Source: Planctomycetota bacterium (GTDB lineage Bacteria > Planctomycetota > UBA1135 > GCA-002686595). Taken from it: DNA of 64,000 nt. Both the position numbers and the translations under genes were made by a program. The notes under the pieces are model-generated. The model did not search any database. It was not told where the DNA came from and saw only the letters and a list, made by a program, of their open reading frames with translations. The stretch lies in contig JAKLKU010000021.1 in the NCBI GenBank assembly GCA_023150475.1, forward strand, positions 57,565 to 121,564, given 5' to 3'. Below, piece by piece: positions 7,889-17,149 of this stretch. Within the stretch, counting starts at the first letter, position 1. Every line of letters begins with the position of its first letter.

Positions 7889-9568
7889 ATGCCCGCTCTC
7901 GCATTCGCCAACAACGACGTCGCGTATCTCTGGTGGCAGACCGACGCGAAGGTCGACGGCTGCCTCGGCTTCGCGATCGAGCGCATCGACGAGGACACCG
8001 GTCAGCGCACGTGGCTCGAGTCGATGGTCGGCTTCCAAGCCGTCGCGGGCGACGGGCGGCGGTTCGAGCGCACGACACGCTGGCCGATCCAGAAGTTCCA
8101 GTGGAAGGACGTCTTCGCGCCGCGCGGCGGGACCTATCGCTATCGCATCGTGCCGATGGTCGGCACCCCGACGCAGCTCGAACCCGCCGACGAGCTCGCG
8201 CTCGAGACCGCGCCGGTGTCGCTCGTCGAGACGCACGGGCCGGTCTCGGTGTGGTTCAACCGCGGCATCATTTCGACGCAAGCGATCGCGAGCGCGCTGC
8301 CGCAATCGAGCTCGGGCGGCCCGAACTCGAACGTCCTGCGCCAGCGCATCGGCCAACCGCACGATCCGTTGCGCGAGCGACTCGCCGGCGAAGCGAACGA
8401 CGCGCTGCTCGACTTCCTCGATCGTCCGGCACGCTCGGGCGGCAAGTGTTACGCGGCGCTCTACGAGCTCGCCGATCCCGAGCTCGTCGCCAAGTTGCTC
8501 GCGATGAAGCGCGAGGACATCGAGATCGTGCTCTCGAACACGGGCGACGACGATGCGACGAACGAAGCCGCGCGCCAGGCGTTGCACGCGGCGAAGTGGA
8601 AGGTCAGCGACCGGATGCTGGGCGCCGGCCACATCGGTCACAACAAGTTCGTCGTCTGGGTCGACAAGCACGGCACGCCGCGCGCGGTGCTCTCCGGCAG
8701 CACCAACTGGACCTCGACCGGGCTCTGCGCGCAGACGAACAACGTGATCGTGATCGAGTCGTCGTCGCTCGCTCGCAAGTACCTCGCGTACTGGCGCGCG
8801 TTGAAAGCCGACGGCGCGGCGCAGGCGAGCGAGTTCCGCGCGGCCAACGCCGTGCCGAAGGCCGCGGCGTCGCTCGGCGCGGGTCACGGCAAGGTGCGCG
8901 TGTGGTTCTCGCCGAACACGCCGCAGCAGACGAAGCCGAAGAACCCACCGACGCCCGTCGACCTCGCGGAAGTCTTCGATTGCATCGACGCCGCCGAGCA
9001 CGGCGTGCTCTTCCTCGCGTTCATCCCGGGCTCGCCGAGCTTCCTGACGCGCCTGCGCGAACGTTTCCGCGCCAAACGCGACGCCGGCGAACCGTTCTTC
9101 GTGCGCGGCGCGTTGACCGACTCCACCGAGGTCCAAGAGGCGTCGGTCGACCTCTACCACCGCTCGCCGAAGGTCGACGGCCATCTTTCGGGCGTCCAAG
9201 GCATCGCCGAGGACTTCTCGTACTGGCAGAAGGAGCTCTACAAGCTCGGCCACGCCGTGATCCACGACAAGATCCTGGTGATCGACCCGTTCTCGCCGAA
9301 CTCGGTCGTCATCACCGGCAGCCACAACCTCGGCTTCAAGGCTTCGTACGCGAACGACGAGAACCTGCTGGTCCTGAAGCAGAACCGACCGATCGCCGAG
9401 GCGTATGCGGCGCACGTGCTCGACGTGTACGACCACTTCCGTTGGCGTTGGAACCGCAAGCAGCACGGTCCGAGCGCGTGGAGCGACCTCGACGAGAGCG
9501 ACGGCTGGCAGGACAAGTACTTCTCGGGCACCGGCTCGGCCGATCGGCTGTTCTTCCGACCGGCGTGA
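7889..9568 (+). CDS. Phospholipase D-like (HKD) domain protein
   Basis: This 559-residue protein has two HKD half-sites: H251, K253 and D259 followed by GSTNWTSTG, and H459, K461 and D466 followed by GSHNLGFKAS. The pair is the hallmark of PLD superfamily phosphodiesterases and phosphatidyltransferases, which work through a covalent phosphohistidine. The first site has five rather than four residues between K and D. The first 115 residues look like a beta-rich accessory domain, with no signal peptide or membrane segment. The substrate could be lipid, nucleic acid or another phosphodiester; sequence alone does not decide. It follows the Mur-ligase gene by 79 bases and is probably its own unit. 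Confidence 0.8.
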   Translation: MPALAFANNDVAYLWWQTDAKVDGCLGFAIERIDEDTGQRTWLESMVGFQAVAGDGRRFERTTRWPIQKFQWKDVFAPRGGTYRYRIVPMVGTPTQLEPADELALETAPVSLVETHGPVSVWFNRGIISTQAIASALPQSSSGGPNSNVLRQRIGQPHDPLRERLAGEANDALLDFLDRPARSGGKCYAALYELADPELVAKLLAMKREDIEIVLSNTGDDDATNEAARQALHAAKWKVSDRMLGAGHIGHNKFVVWVDKHGTPRAVLSGSTNWTSTGLCAQTNNVIVIESSSLARKYLAYWRALKADGAAQASEFRAANAVPKAAASLGAGHGKVRVWFSPNTPQQTKPKNPPTPVDLAEVFDCIDAAEHGVLFLAFIPGSPSFLTRLRERFRAKRDAGEPFFVRGALTDSTEVQEASVDLYHRSPKVDGHLSGVQGIAEDFSYWQKELYKLGHAVIHDKILVIDPFSPNSVVITGSHNLGFKASYANDENLLVLKQNRPIAEAYAAHVLDVYDHFRWRWNRKQHGPSAWSDLDESDGWQDKYFSGTGSADRLFFRPA

Positions 9569-9584
9569 GCGCCGCGCGAGCGAA

Positions 9585-9612
9585 TCGACGCGGCGCGCTG
9601 CGCAGCTAAGCT
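9585..9612 (+). promoter_or_regulatory. Putative promoter of the gene at 9619, overlapping a hairpin
   Basis: A -35-like TCGACG (9585-9590) lies 16 bases before a -10-like TAAGCT (9607-9612), which ends 6 bases before ATG 9619. The same DNA forms a perfect 7-bp hairpin, GCGCAGC-TAA-GCTGCGC (9600-9616). It could instead end the phospholipase-like transcript. Confidence 0.35.
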
Positions 9613-9618
9613 GCGCGG

Positions 9619-11346
9619 ATGGTCGTGCATCCCGAGCTTGCGCAGTTCGTGTCGCTCACGCGGTCGTTCGGCGTCCAGAACGGCGTCCGCAAGCGGGAGC
9701 TCCTGAAGGCGCTCGCCGCGCGCTCGGCGTGGTCCGCGCGAGCGTTGCGCGAGCTCCACGACGCGCTCGAGTTCGCGCGGGCCTATCCGGACGACTTGCA
9801 GTTGCGGGGCGCCGTGCAGGAGCTCGCGGCGAGCTTGCGCGAACGTGTCGACCGCCTGCGCGACGGTGCGTTCTCGACGGCGCTCTTCGACAGCGGCGTG
9901 CCGGGTTCAGCGCTCGCGCACACGTTTTCGTTCGACGTCGTGATCGAGCTCGTCCGGCTCTTCCCGGGCGCGCTCGAGATCGACTGGGACGAATGGGAGG
10001 ACGACGCGGCGTTCAGCGACTCGCTCAGCATCGTGCTGGCCCCCGGCGAGGACCAAGGCCTCGAGGAAGAGGGCCTCACGCTGCGCGCGTGGTGCGTGCG
10101 CGTGCGGCCGGCCGAGCTCACGAGCGATCTCGAGTTCCTGCTCGGCCTCTTCCGCCGCGCCGAGCTTCCGCCGCGCGTGCGCGCGCAGCTCTGGGACGCG
10201 TGCGGCGTGCCGATCCTCTATCACCTCGAGCGGCCGGGCACCGGTCGAATCGAGCAAGAGCTCCCGTGCGCGGCGCTGCACTTCCAGACGACCGAGATCG
10301 AGCGCGAGCGTTTCCCGCTCGAGCCGGCGATCCGCGAGCGGCTCGCGAAACCGAAGCTCCTCTCACGCGCCGCCGCGCGTCGCGTGCTCGACGTCGCCCT
10401 CGCGACGCTCGCGGCGCGCGCGCTCGAGATCTACCCGCTGACGTTCGCGAGCGACGAGGACGTCGAGCTCGTCGACTGCGGCCGCGGCCTAGGCATCGTG
10501 CTCTCCGGCGTGCGACCGGAACGGCGCAGCGCGCTCGAATCGTTGCACTTCTTCCTGGTCACGAAGAACGGCGTGCCGATCGCCTACGGGCCCGCGAGCG
10601 TGCTCTTCGGCACGTGCGAGATGGGCATCAACCTGTTCCCGGAGTTCCGCGGCGGCGAGATCCGCTTCGTCTACGCGCAGTTGATGCGCGTGCTGCACCA
10701 GCGGCTCGGCGTCGAGCACTTCTTCCTGACGCGCTACGGGATGGGGGAGCAGAACGAGGACGCGCTCGCGAGTGGCGCGTTCTGGTTCTATCGCAAGCTC
10801 GGGTTCAAGCCGACGAACCCCGACGTCGAGACGCTCGCTCGCGCCGAAGAAGCGCGGATGGCGCGCGAGCCCGGTTACCGCAGCGATCGGCGCATGCTCG
10901 TGCGCCTCTCGCACACCGAGGCGTACTTCGATCTCTCGAACGGCGCGTGCAGGCCGCTCGATCTCGGAACGCTCGGCGCGCTGCAGAGCCGGCGGATCGC
11001 GAGCGAGTTCGGTGGCGATCGCGCAGCAGCGAGCGAAGCGTGCACGCGCCGTGCGACGAAGGCTCTCGCCGAACGCGACTTCGCGCGTTGGCCCGAACCC
11101 GAACGCCGCGCGTTCGCGGCGCTCGCACCGTTGCTCTGTCTGCTGCCGGAACTGCCTCGCTGGAGTGCGCGCGACCGCAGCGCCTTGGTCCGCGCGATCC
11201 GCGCGAAGTCCGGCCGGAGCGAAGCTCCGTCGGCGCGCGCGTTCGCGGCCCATCCGCGCTTCGCGCGCGAGCTCGCGGCGCTCGCCGCCTCCGCGGCGGC
11301 CGACGCGACGAAGCTCGGTGGCCGAGCGGTCGCGCCACGCGGCTGA
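9619..11346 (+). CDS. Conserved hypothetical protein with a GNAT-like C-terminal half
   Basis: This 575-residue protein has no signal peptide or membrane segment. I do not recognise the first 280 residues, which are helical and rich in Arg, Leu and Glu. Residues 295-400 read like an N-acyltransferase fold: an SGV..ERR strand and helix, a central strand ending in FFLVTKNGVPIAYGPAS, then a long helix and the terminal FWFYRKLGFKPT, a motif frequent at the end of GNAT domains. No acetyl-CoA pyrophosphate loop of the R/Q-x-x-G-x-G/A type is clear, so activity is uncertain. The last 130 residues are Ala/Arg-rich. It is likely monocistronic, with its own promoter and a hairpin after its stop. Confidence 0.6.
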   Translation: MVVHPELAQFVSLTRSFGVQNGVRKRELLKALAARSAWSARALRELHDALEFARAYPDDLQLRGAVQELAASLRERVDRLRDGAFSTALFDSGVPGSALAHTFSFDVVIELVRLFPGALEIDWDEWEDDAAFSDSLSIVLAPGEDQGLEEEGLTLRAWCVRVRPAELTSDLEFLLGLFRRAELPPRVRAQLWDACGVPILYHLERPGTGRIEQELPCAALHFQTTEIERERFPLEPAIRERLAKPKLLSRAAARRVLDVALATLAARALEIYPLTFASDEDVELVDCGRGLGIVLSGVRPERRSALESLHFFLVTKNGVPIAYGPASVLFGTCEMGINLFPEFRGGEIRFVYAQLMRVLHQRLGVEHFFLTRYGMGEQNEDALASGAFWFYRKLGFKPTNPDVETLARAEEARMAREPGYRSDRRMLVRLSHTEAYFDLSNGACRPLDLGTLGALQSRRIASEFGGDRAAASEACTRRATKALAERDFARWPEPERRAFAALAPLLCLLPELPRWSARDRSALVRAIRAKSGRSEAPSARAFAAHPRFARELAALAASAAADATKLGGRAVAPRG

Positions 11347-11392
11347 ACGAGCCGCGCATGCCGTCGCCGAACGGACAGCGCGCGACCAGGAG

Positions 11393-11428
11393 GCCGCCGC
11401 GAGCCGGTCGAGCCGGGTTCGCGGCGGC
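11393..11428. terminator. GC-rich hairpin between convergent genes
   Basis: A perfect 10-bp inverted repeat, GCCGCCGCGA and TCGCGGCGGC, encloses an inner CCGG/CCGG pair. It sits between the stops at 11346 (plus) and 11476 (minus). There is no U-tract, so it would be a non-canonical bidirectional terminator. Confidence 0.5.
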
Positions 11429-11475
11429 AGCTCGTCGCGCGCAGTGACGAACACTTCAGTGGGTGCGCGTCAGCC

Positions 11476-13674
11476 TCACGGAGCGAGCCGCAGGATCACG
11501 AGGTCGGAGGCTCGCGCGCTGGTCGCCGGCGCGTTGAGATCGAACTCGATCACTTGCGCGAACACTTGCTGGCCGGCGTACGCGCCGCAGTGATCGGCGG
11601 CGGACAGCGAGACGTACCGCTCCTGTGGCGTTGCCGACGGTGAGACCGTGTTCGGCGGGAAGTAGGTGAACTCGACCATGCCGAAGGGCGGCGACACGAG
11701 ATCGGCGAGCGTCGGGTGGTTCGCCCCGGTCCACGCGTAGAGCAGCGTTCCAGTGTTCGGCGCCGGCGAGAGCGGGAACGGGCCGAACAGTCCGTCGTCC
11801 CAATCGAACGAGCCCATCTCGGTGCTGATCGCCAGCACGAGGCCGTACTCCGGATCGGTGGCTTCGAACTCGAGTTTGCCGTCGAACCAGTGCAGCGACG
11901 TGTCGGCACCTGAGTACGACAGCCAACGCAGCGTCGGTTGCGGAGCTCCGTCGAGGCTCGTTTCGACCGTGGCGGCGCCGTAGAGCGTGTGCACTTCGAT
12001 CTGGCGCGACGACGCGGCATTCGGCACGTCCGCGGAGACGGCGTAGCGCGGGAAGTCCTCGGTGAAGTCGCCCGTGGCGCTCGCCATCGGCAGGAACGCA
12101 GTCGCTTCGCCGAGCGAGATCTCGGTCGCCGAGCCGACCGCGGTCGGCGGATCGAGGTCGAGCGCGATCGCTGCGTCCGCAGCGCAGCGGTCGGCCGGCA
12201 GCGTCGCATGGTTGACGGCGTCGCTCCCGTAGACCCAGACGGCTCCCGCGGCGAATTCGTTCGACGGTCCCCGATGGAAGTAGTCGCCGTGGACGAGTTC
12301 GCCCCGACCGTCGCCGTCGAAATCGGCGTCGCGCGAGTCGCCGTCGTTGTCCGGGTCGCCCGCGAGGTACGCACCGAAGCGCACGTGACTGTAGCTGTGT
12401 GCGGGCGGCAGACACGCCGACGCGGGCGAAGGCGCCGCGGGGTTGCGTTCCTCGTACACGAGCGCCGACGCTTTCGGCGCGGCGAACGTGCGCACTTGCA
12501 GGTACCCGCCGGAGTACCCGTTCGGCGATGCGATGAGATCCTGTTGGATCGCGCCGACGGCATACTCGTTGCGCGGAGTGCCGCCGCTCTCCGGGAGCAC
12601 GTCGCCGACCGCGGACGCCTCGTAGCCGAAGAAGTCGTCCGGACACGTGCCTTGGTCCGCCAGCAAGAGCTCCGGGTTGGCCTCACCAGCCGGCCACGTG
12701 AACACGTACGCGGCGCCCGCGTCGTCGTCGCCCGCCGTATTCGTGGCGCTCGGAGCGCCGACGATCATGTCGTCGCGGCCGTCGCCGTCGATATCGCCAA
12801 CGCCCATGACGACGGTGCCGAAGCTCCCGCCTGCCGTCGACGGCACGCTGCTCGAAGGCGTCACGCGGCTTGCGAGCGGAACGCCGTCCGTGTGCGCGAG
12901 CGTGGCCGGCAGCGGCGAGCCGGAGAGCAGGTCGGCGAGCCGCACGCCGTCGAACAAGTACGCATCGCCGGAGCCGCTGCCGTTCGCGCGCGGCGCACCG
13001 ATCACGACGTCGTCGACGCCGTCGCCGTTCATGTCGCCCGCCGACGCGACGCACCAGCCGAACGCGCTGCTCACCGGAGCCGAGCTTGTGCCAAGGTTCG
13101 GTCCAGTGAAGACGATGGCGCGTTGCCATGAGACCGGCGAACCCGGGACGCTCGTGTAGAGGATCGCGCGGCCGGCGTGGACGGTCGGCGTGCGGAGCCC
13201 CGGATCACCGACCAGGATCTCGGCGATGCCGTCGCCGTTCAGGTCACCGGCCGGTTGCACTTCCCAGCCGAAGTCGACGCTGTCGCTCGATTCGGCGGCG
13301 GCGGCCCAGATCAGCGGCAGATCGCCGATCACGTTCGTCGGGTACGTGATCGAGTCGAAGACGTAGTGCGCGCGGCCGCCGAAGACCGCGACCCAGTTCG
13401 CGAGATCGTGATCGGAGACCAGCAAGTCGGTGATGCCGTCCGCGTCGACGTCGCCGAGCGATGCGGCTTCGTCGCCGGGAGCGGCGGCGACGAACGGATA
13501 GTTCGCCGGCCCGGGCCAATTCGGCGCCGTCGTCGGACACAGCGGGACGGTGCCCGGCGGACACGGCGCTTGAGCGCGTGCTGCGTCCGCCGCGCCGAGC
13601 AGCGCGAACACCGCGAACGCGTGGCGAGCGAACGTCGAATGGGAACGAGGACTGCGAGCGTGAAGTCTCTTCAT
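11476..13674 (-). CDS. Secreted FG-GAP/integrin-alpha-like beta-propeller protein
   Basis: This 732-residue protein has an N-terminal signal peptide (basic start, hydrophobic run FAVFALLGAADAA, cleavage near ARAQA). It then shows at least five FG-GAP repeats with calcium-binding loops of the type DVDADGITDLLVSD, DLNGDGIAEILVGDP, DMNGDGVDDVVIGAP, DIDGDGRDDMIVGAP and DFDGDGRGELVHGD, spanning about residues 70-460; these form an integrin-alpha-like beta-propeller. The C-terminal 230 residues are a beta-rich domain I do not recognise. Such proteins are usually cell-surface or secreted adhesion or ligand-binding proteins in planctomycetes. It is transcribed alone, convergent with the gene at 9619. 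Confidence 0.85.
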   Translation of the reverse strand: MKRLHARSPRSHSTFARHAFAVFALLGAADAARAQAPCPPGTVPLCPTTAPNWPGPANYPFVAAAPGDEAASLGDVDADGITDLLVSDHDLANWVAVFGGRAHYVFDSITYPTNVIGDLPLIWAAAAESSDSVDFGWEVQPAGDLNGDGIAEILVGDPGLRTPTVHAGRAILYTSVPGSPVSWQRAIVFTGPNLGTSSAPVSSAFGWCVASAGDMNGDGVDDVVIGAPRANGSGSGDAYLFDGVRLADLLSGSPLPATLAHTDGVPLASRVTPSSSVPSTAGGSFGTVVMGVGDIDGDGRDDMIVGAPSATNTAGDDDAGAAYVFTWPAGEANPELLLADQGTCPDDFFGYEASAVGDVLPESGGTPRNEYAVGAIQQDLIASPNGYSGGYLQVRTFAAPKASALVYEERNPAAPSPASACLPPAHSYSHVRFGAYLAGDPDNDGDSRDADFDGDGRGELVHGDYFHRGPSNEFAAGAVWVYGSDAVNHATLPADRCAADAAIALDLDPPTAVGSATEISLGEATAFLPMASATGDFTEDFPRYAVSADVPNAASSRQIEVHTLYGAATVETSLDGAPQPTLRWLSYSGADTSLHWFDGKLEFEATDPEYGLVLAISTEMGSFDWDDGLFGPFPLSPAPNTGTLLYAWTGANHPTLADLVSPPFGMVEFTYFPPNTVSPSATPQERYVSLSAADHCGAYAGQQVFAQVIEFDLNAPATSARASDLVILRLAP

Positions 13675-13892
13675 GCGCGACCTGCGAGGAGGAGCGAAGC
13701 GCTGCGCCGTGCGCTGCCGACGCGCCGACTTCGCGGCGCTCGTTCGGACGGCGGTGCCGCGGCGAGGCGCGGATCGATGGACTCGACGTGCGTCTCCCGA
13801 ACGCGCCTGCGCGGTGCAGTGAAGCGCGAATTCACCGTGAGCGTTCGCTCACATGGGCTCGGCGCTTCACGCCGGTCCAGCGTGTGCCGCGA

Positions 13893-14891
13893 CTAATGCG
13901 TCAACCGGACCACGCGCGTCTCGCCGGCCGTCAAGTCGAGCTCGAAACGCTCGCGTCTTCGTTCGCCACGCTTCGAACCGACTTCGAGCACGATTCGGCC
14001 CGCGGGGCAGTGGAACGTCCCCGGCGTCGGATCGGCGGTGATCGCGGCCCAGAGCGGGTTCCCGTCGGCGAGGAGCCTCGCGTACGCGTGCTCGTCGCCG
14101 GGCCACGGCTCGACACGCAGCGTGCACGCGGGTTGCAGCTCGACGTCGAGCTCGTGGACGGCGCCCGCCGCGGGCTCGAACCACGGCGAGAGGCCGATCG
14201 TGCGCTCGTCGGTCCACGCGAGCACCCGCCAAGGAACCGGCTCGAGGTCCGAATGCCCGAGCAGAGGCGTCGCGTCGAAGATCTGCCAGCCGTGCGCTCG
14301 GTTCGCGAGCGCGAAGTGCGCGACGACCGGCGTGTCGCTGCCGCTCGGCACGGCGCGAACGCGCAACGTCGTCGGCCGCGCGAGCCGGATCTCGATGTCG
14401 TCTCGCGGCCCGTCCACTCGCACGTGTGCCCAACGCAACCCCGGTGCGCGGGCCGAGAGTTGGAAGAGGCCAGCCATCGAGCTCGGCAGCGCGGAGCCGT
14501 CGAGCTCGAGCGCGCGCCGGTCGACGATCTGACGCAGACGCGCGAGCTCGGCGAAATCGAACGGCCCGAGCACGAACGTTCCGTCGCTTCCAGTGCGGGT
14601 CGCGGCGCCGTGCGCGTCGAACAGGTCGCCGGTCCACGACGCATCGCCGGGGAAGATCGTCTGCACGAACGCACCACCGATCGCTGCGCCGTCGGGTCCG
14701 ATGACGCGGCCGGACACCATGCCGTCCCCGATGGCAGCGGCATCCGGCGCCGCGCTCGCTTCGGCCGGCGGCGTGTCGTGGGCGCCATGAGCGTGCGCGC
14801 CGAGTTCGCGTTCGCTCGCGCAGGCCGCCGCGAACATCGCGAGAGCGGCGCACGCCCACCATCGAGTCCACAACCGTCGAGATCGCGTCAC
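13893..14891 (-). CDS. Putative lipoprotein with carboxypeptidase regulatory-like domain
   Basis: This protein has 332 residues from a GTG at 14891, 4 bases after the stop of the upstream gene, which implies translational coupling. The N-terminus (WWACAALAMFAAAC) is a hydrophobic stretch ending in Cys, a plausible though imperfect lipobox. Residues 50-100 (VSGRVIGPDGAAIGGAFV, then TGSDGTFVLGPFDF) match the carboxypeptidase regulatory-like (transthyretin-like) beta fold that decorates surface proteins. The rest is beta-rich and ends LDLTAGETRVVRL, very like the end of its upstream neighbour (FDLAPGETRTVVL), so the two look like related paralogs. The exact function is unknown; an extracytoplasmic structural or binding role is inferred. 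Confidence 0.72.
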   Translation of the reverse strand: MTRSRRLWTRWWACAALAMFAAACASERELGAHAHGAHDTPPAEASAAPDAAAIGDGMVSGRVIGPDGAAIGGAFVQTIFPGDASWTGDLFDAHGAATRTGSDGTFVLGPFDFAELARLRQIVDRRALELDGSALPSSMAGLFQLSARAPGLRWAHVRVDGPRDDIEIRLARPTTLRVRAVPSGSDTPVVAHFALANRAHGWQIFDATPLLGHSDLEPVPWRVLAWTDERTIGLSPWFEPAAGAVHELDVELQPACTLRVEPWPGDEHAYARLLADGNPLWAAITADPTPGTFHCPAGRIVLEVGSKRGERRRERFELDLTAGETRVVRLTH

Positions 14892-14895
14892 GCGT

Positions 14896-16758
14896 TCACT
14901 TCGCCTCCGGCAACACGACGGTCCGCGTCTCGCCCGGAGCAAGGTCGAACTCGGCGATGAGCTCCTCGCGCGGCGTCGTGGAGACGTCGTCGTCGCGAGT
15001 GCGCACCACGCGCACGGAGCCCGCCGGCACGCGGCGTGGGACCTTCGCGCCGCGGACGAGCTCGCTGCGCGAGAACGGGCCGGCGACGCACACGCCGTCG
15101 ACGTGGAGCGAGACGGTCGCATGCTGCGTGCGCAGAAGCGCGGGCGCGAGCCACACGCTCGCGGAGGGGCGCAGCGTGAGCACGAGGCCCGCAAGCGTCT
15201 CGCCTTCGAGGACGTCGAGGCCCAGAGCCGCCATGTGTTCGAAGCTCACCGTGTGCGCGAGCAGCGCGCACGCTCCCGGCTCGACGCCGGCGAAGTCGAA
15301 GCGGCCGTCGGCATCGGTGGTGACGCTTCGTGAGTGCACGAGCGAGTCGCTTCCGAGAGGCGTGCTCGTGACCGCCGCGTGCGCCACCGGGTCACCGTGT
15401 TCGTCGACGACGCGACCGCCGATCCGCGCGGCTCGGCGCAAGCGCAGCTCGAGCCCCCGCACGGGCCCGTCGATCGCGATCGGGGCGGAACGAGTCCACG
15501 CTTTGGTGCGCAGAGACGCGCTCACGTGCAGCCGCGCGAGTCCGTCGTCCGTCGCGCGCGGCAGCTCGAGTGGGCCCAACACGAACGCACCATCGAAGCC
15601 GCTCGTCACGGCCGAACCGTGGAGTCCGTCGGCGGTCGAGAGCGTCGCGCCGGCGACGGGGAGCCCGAGCGGATCGACGACTCGACCCGCGACGAGGAAG
15701 CCGGCGCGCTCCGCGGTGAGTGTCGCGAAGACGGGCGCGCCGACGCCGAAATTGACGACGACGCTGCTCGTCGGCGTGGCGAGCGCGCGCGAGTCGGGCT
15801 CGTTCGCGAGCAAGTGCTCGACCGGGGGCGTCGCGACGACCCACACGCCGGGCGGCACGTGGTCGAAGAGGAAGCGGCCGTCCGACTCGGTGCAGGTGCT
15901 CATCGGCTGAATGGGCTCAATGGGCGAGATGAACGAGACGGGCGAGACGGGCGAGACGGACGCGCCGGCTTCGATCATGCGCGCTTCGCCGTCGCGCACG
16001 TACGGGGTGAGCCAGACTTCGTGGCCCGCGAAACCCGCGTGGGTTTGCTCGCCGCGGCGGCGGTCACGGTGGAGCTTGCCGGAGACGTCCACGCTCGCCG
16101 TGAGCTCGAAGTGTCTTTCGACGAGACGGTCCGCGCCGATGAGGACGAGGTCGTCGTCCGGCCGACGCTCTTCGCCGAGCGCCTGGACGCGCAGTCGCAG
16201 CGGAACGCCGAGCGGGAGCTCGTCGAAGCGCGCGCTGGCGACTCGTGTCGCTGAGTGGGCGTCGACGTCGTCCGCGACCACGAGTCCTTGGTTCCACGAG
16301 AGCCGGCCGAGCGTCGGTGCGCTCGCGCCTTGCACGTCGAGCAGCGAGCGTTCGACGTCGAGCAGGACGCGTAGCTCGCGCCGCAGAGCGTCGTTCGTCC
16401 GCACTTGGAGCACGAACGTCCCCGCGGGTTCGAGCCCAAGCGTCGGCGCATTGGGGAGCTCGTCGGCCGAGAACGTGCCCAGCGCGCGACCTGGCGCGCG
16501 CACGAGGCACGTGCCGCCGGTCGTCGCGCGCGAGCCAGCGCGTTCGAGCTCGAACGCGCCGCGCGCATCGGTGACCGCGAGTTCGCGCAGCGCGAAGAGC
16601 GTCGCTTGCGAATCGCGGAGTTCGTAGATCCTCGCTCCGCCGATGCCGCGCCCGCTCTCGCGCTCGACCACCACGCCTCGGAGCGGTTCCGGAGACTGTG
16701 CCAGGATCGAAGGCGCGAGCGCGAGCACCGCCGCAGCGAGTCGGCGATTGCAGGTCAT
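14896..16758 (-). CDS. Secreted multi-domain carboxypeptidase-regulatory-like protein
   Basis: This 620-residue protein has a signal peptide (RLAAAVLALAPSILAQS). At least three carboxypeptidase regulatory-like beta-sandwich modules are visible: LRGVVVERESGRGIGGARI near residue 27, VAGRVVDPLGLPVAGATL near 350, and IGGRVVDEHGDPVAHAAV near 435. Each is followed by an [ST]..DG.F.. turn (SGFDGAFVLGPL, TDADGRFDFAGV). A Ser/Pro-rich low-complexity insert (about 270-290, VSPVSPVSFISPIEP) comes from short DNA repeats at 15904-15960. It heads a two-gene unit with the putative lipoprotein 4 bases downstream. A cell-surface role is likely; no enzymatic domain is visible. Confidence 0.75.
   Translation of the reverse strand: MTCNRRLAAAVLALAPSILAQSPEPLRGVVVERESGRGIGGARIYELRDSQATLFALRELAVTDARGAFELERAGSRATTGGTCLVRAPGRALGTFSADELPNAPTLGLEPAGTFVLQVRTNDALRRELRVLLDVERSLLDVQGASAPTLGRLSWNQGLVVADDVDAHSATRVASARFDELPLGVPLRLRVQALGEERRPDDDLVLIGADRLVERHFELTASVDVSGKLHRDRRRGEQTHAGFAGHEVWLTPYVRDGEARMIEAGASVSPVSPVSFISPIEPIQPMSTCTESDGRFLFDHVPPGVWVVATPPVEHLLANEPDSRALATPTSSVVVNFGVGAPVFATLTAERAGFLVAGRVVDPLGLPVAGATLSTADGLHGSAVTSGFDGAFVLGPLELPRATDDGLARLHVSASLRTKAWTRSAPIAIDGPVRGLELRLRRAARIGGRVVDEHGDPVAHAAVTSTPLGSDSLVHSRSVTTDADGRFDFAGVEPGACALLAHTVSFEHMAALGLDVLEGETLAGLVLTLRPSASVWLAPALLRTQHATVSLHVDGVCVAGPFSRSELVRGAKVPRRVPAGSVRVVRTRDDDVSTTPREELIAEFDLAPGETRTVVLPEAK
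15904..15960. repeat. Short in-gene repeats encoding a Ser/Pro linker
   Basis: Degenerate 9-base units, with gggcgagac repeated twice perfectly next to ggctgaatg/ggctcaatg copies, encode an S-V-S-P / I-S-P-I linker in the minus-strand protein. Likely replication slippage. Confidence 0.6.
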
Positions 16759-17149
16759 GGGCCCATGCTACGCCTCCCGGGCCGGTTGGGTGAGCCGTGG
16801 GGCTCACGTGGGTACGGGGCGGCGCGAGGGCGGCCGCAAGGGCTCCGATCCGCCGTCGACGCCCTACTGCCACTTGTCGTTGCGCCCAAAATCTCGGCTG
16901 ACTTGAAACCTGGACGCCCCGAGTGAGTCCATTCTGGAAGCCCCGCGGTGTGTCTCGATCCGACCGACCGGGCAGCGCGCATCGCGGACGAACTCGCGCC
17001 GGTGGCGTGTCGCGGCCTACGTCACTGTGCGAGTGTCGCGCGTCCGCCGGCTCTCGCGAATCCCACCGGCGCAGGCACTGACGGATCCGCGAGTGCGCGC
17101 GACACTGAGCGGAGATCGCTCGCGCGTCTCTCTCTCACGAAGTTCCATC
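16759..17149. other. Divergent intergenic region, 391 bases
   Basis: No gene is supported. At the left edge, on the minus strand, TAGCAT (16770-16765) ends exactly 6 bases before the ATG at 16758, a probable -10 of a leaderless transcript. I see no convincing promoter for the plus-strand gene at 17150. Confidence 0.5.
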
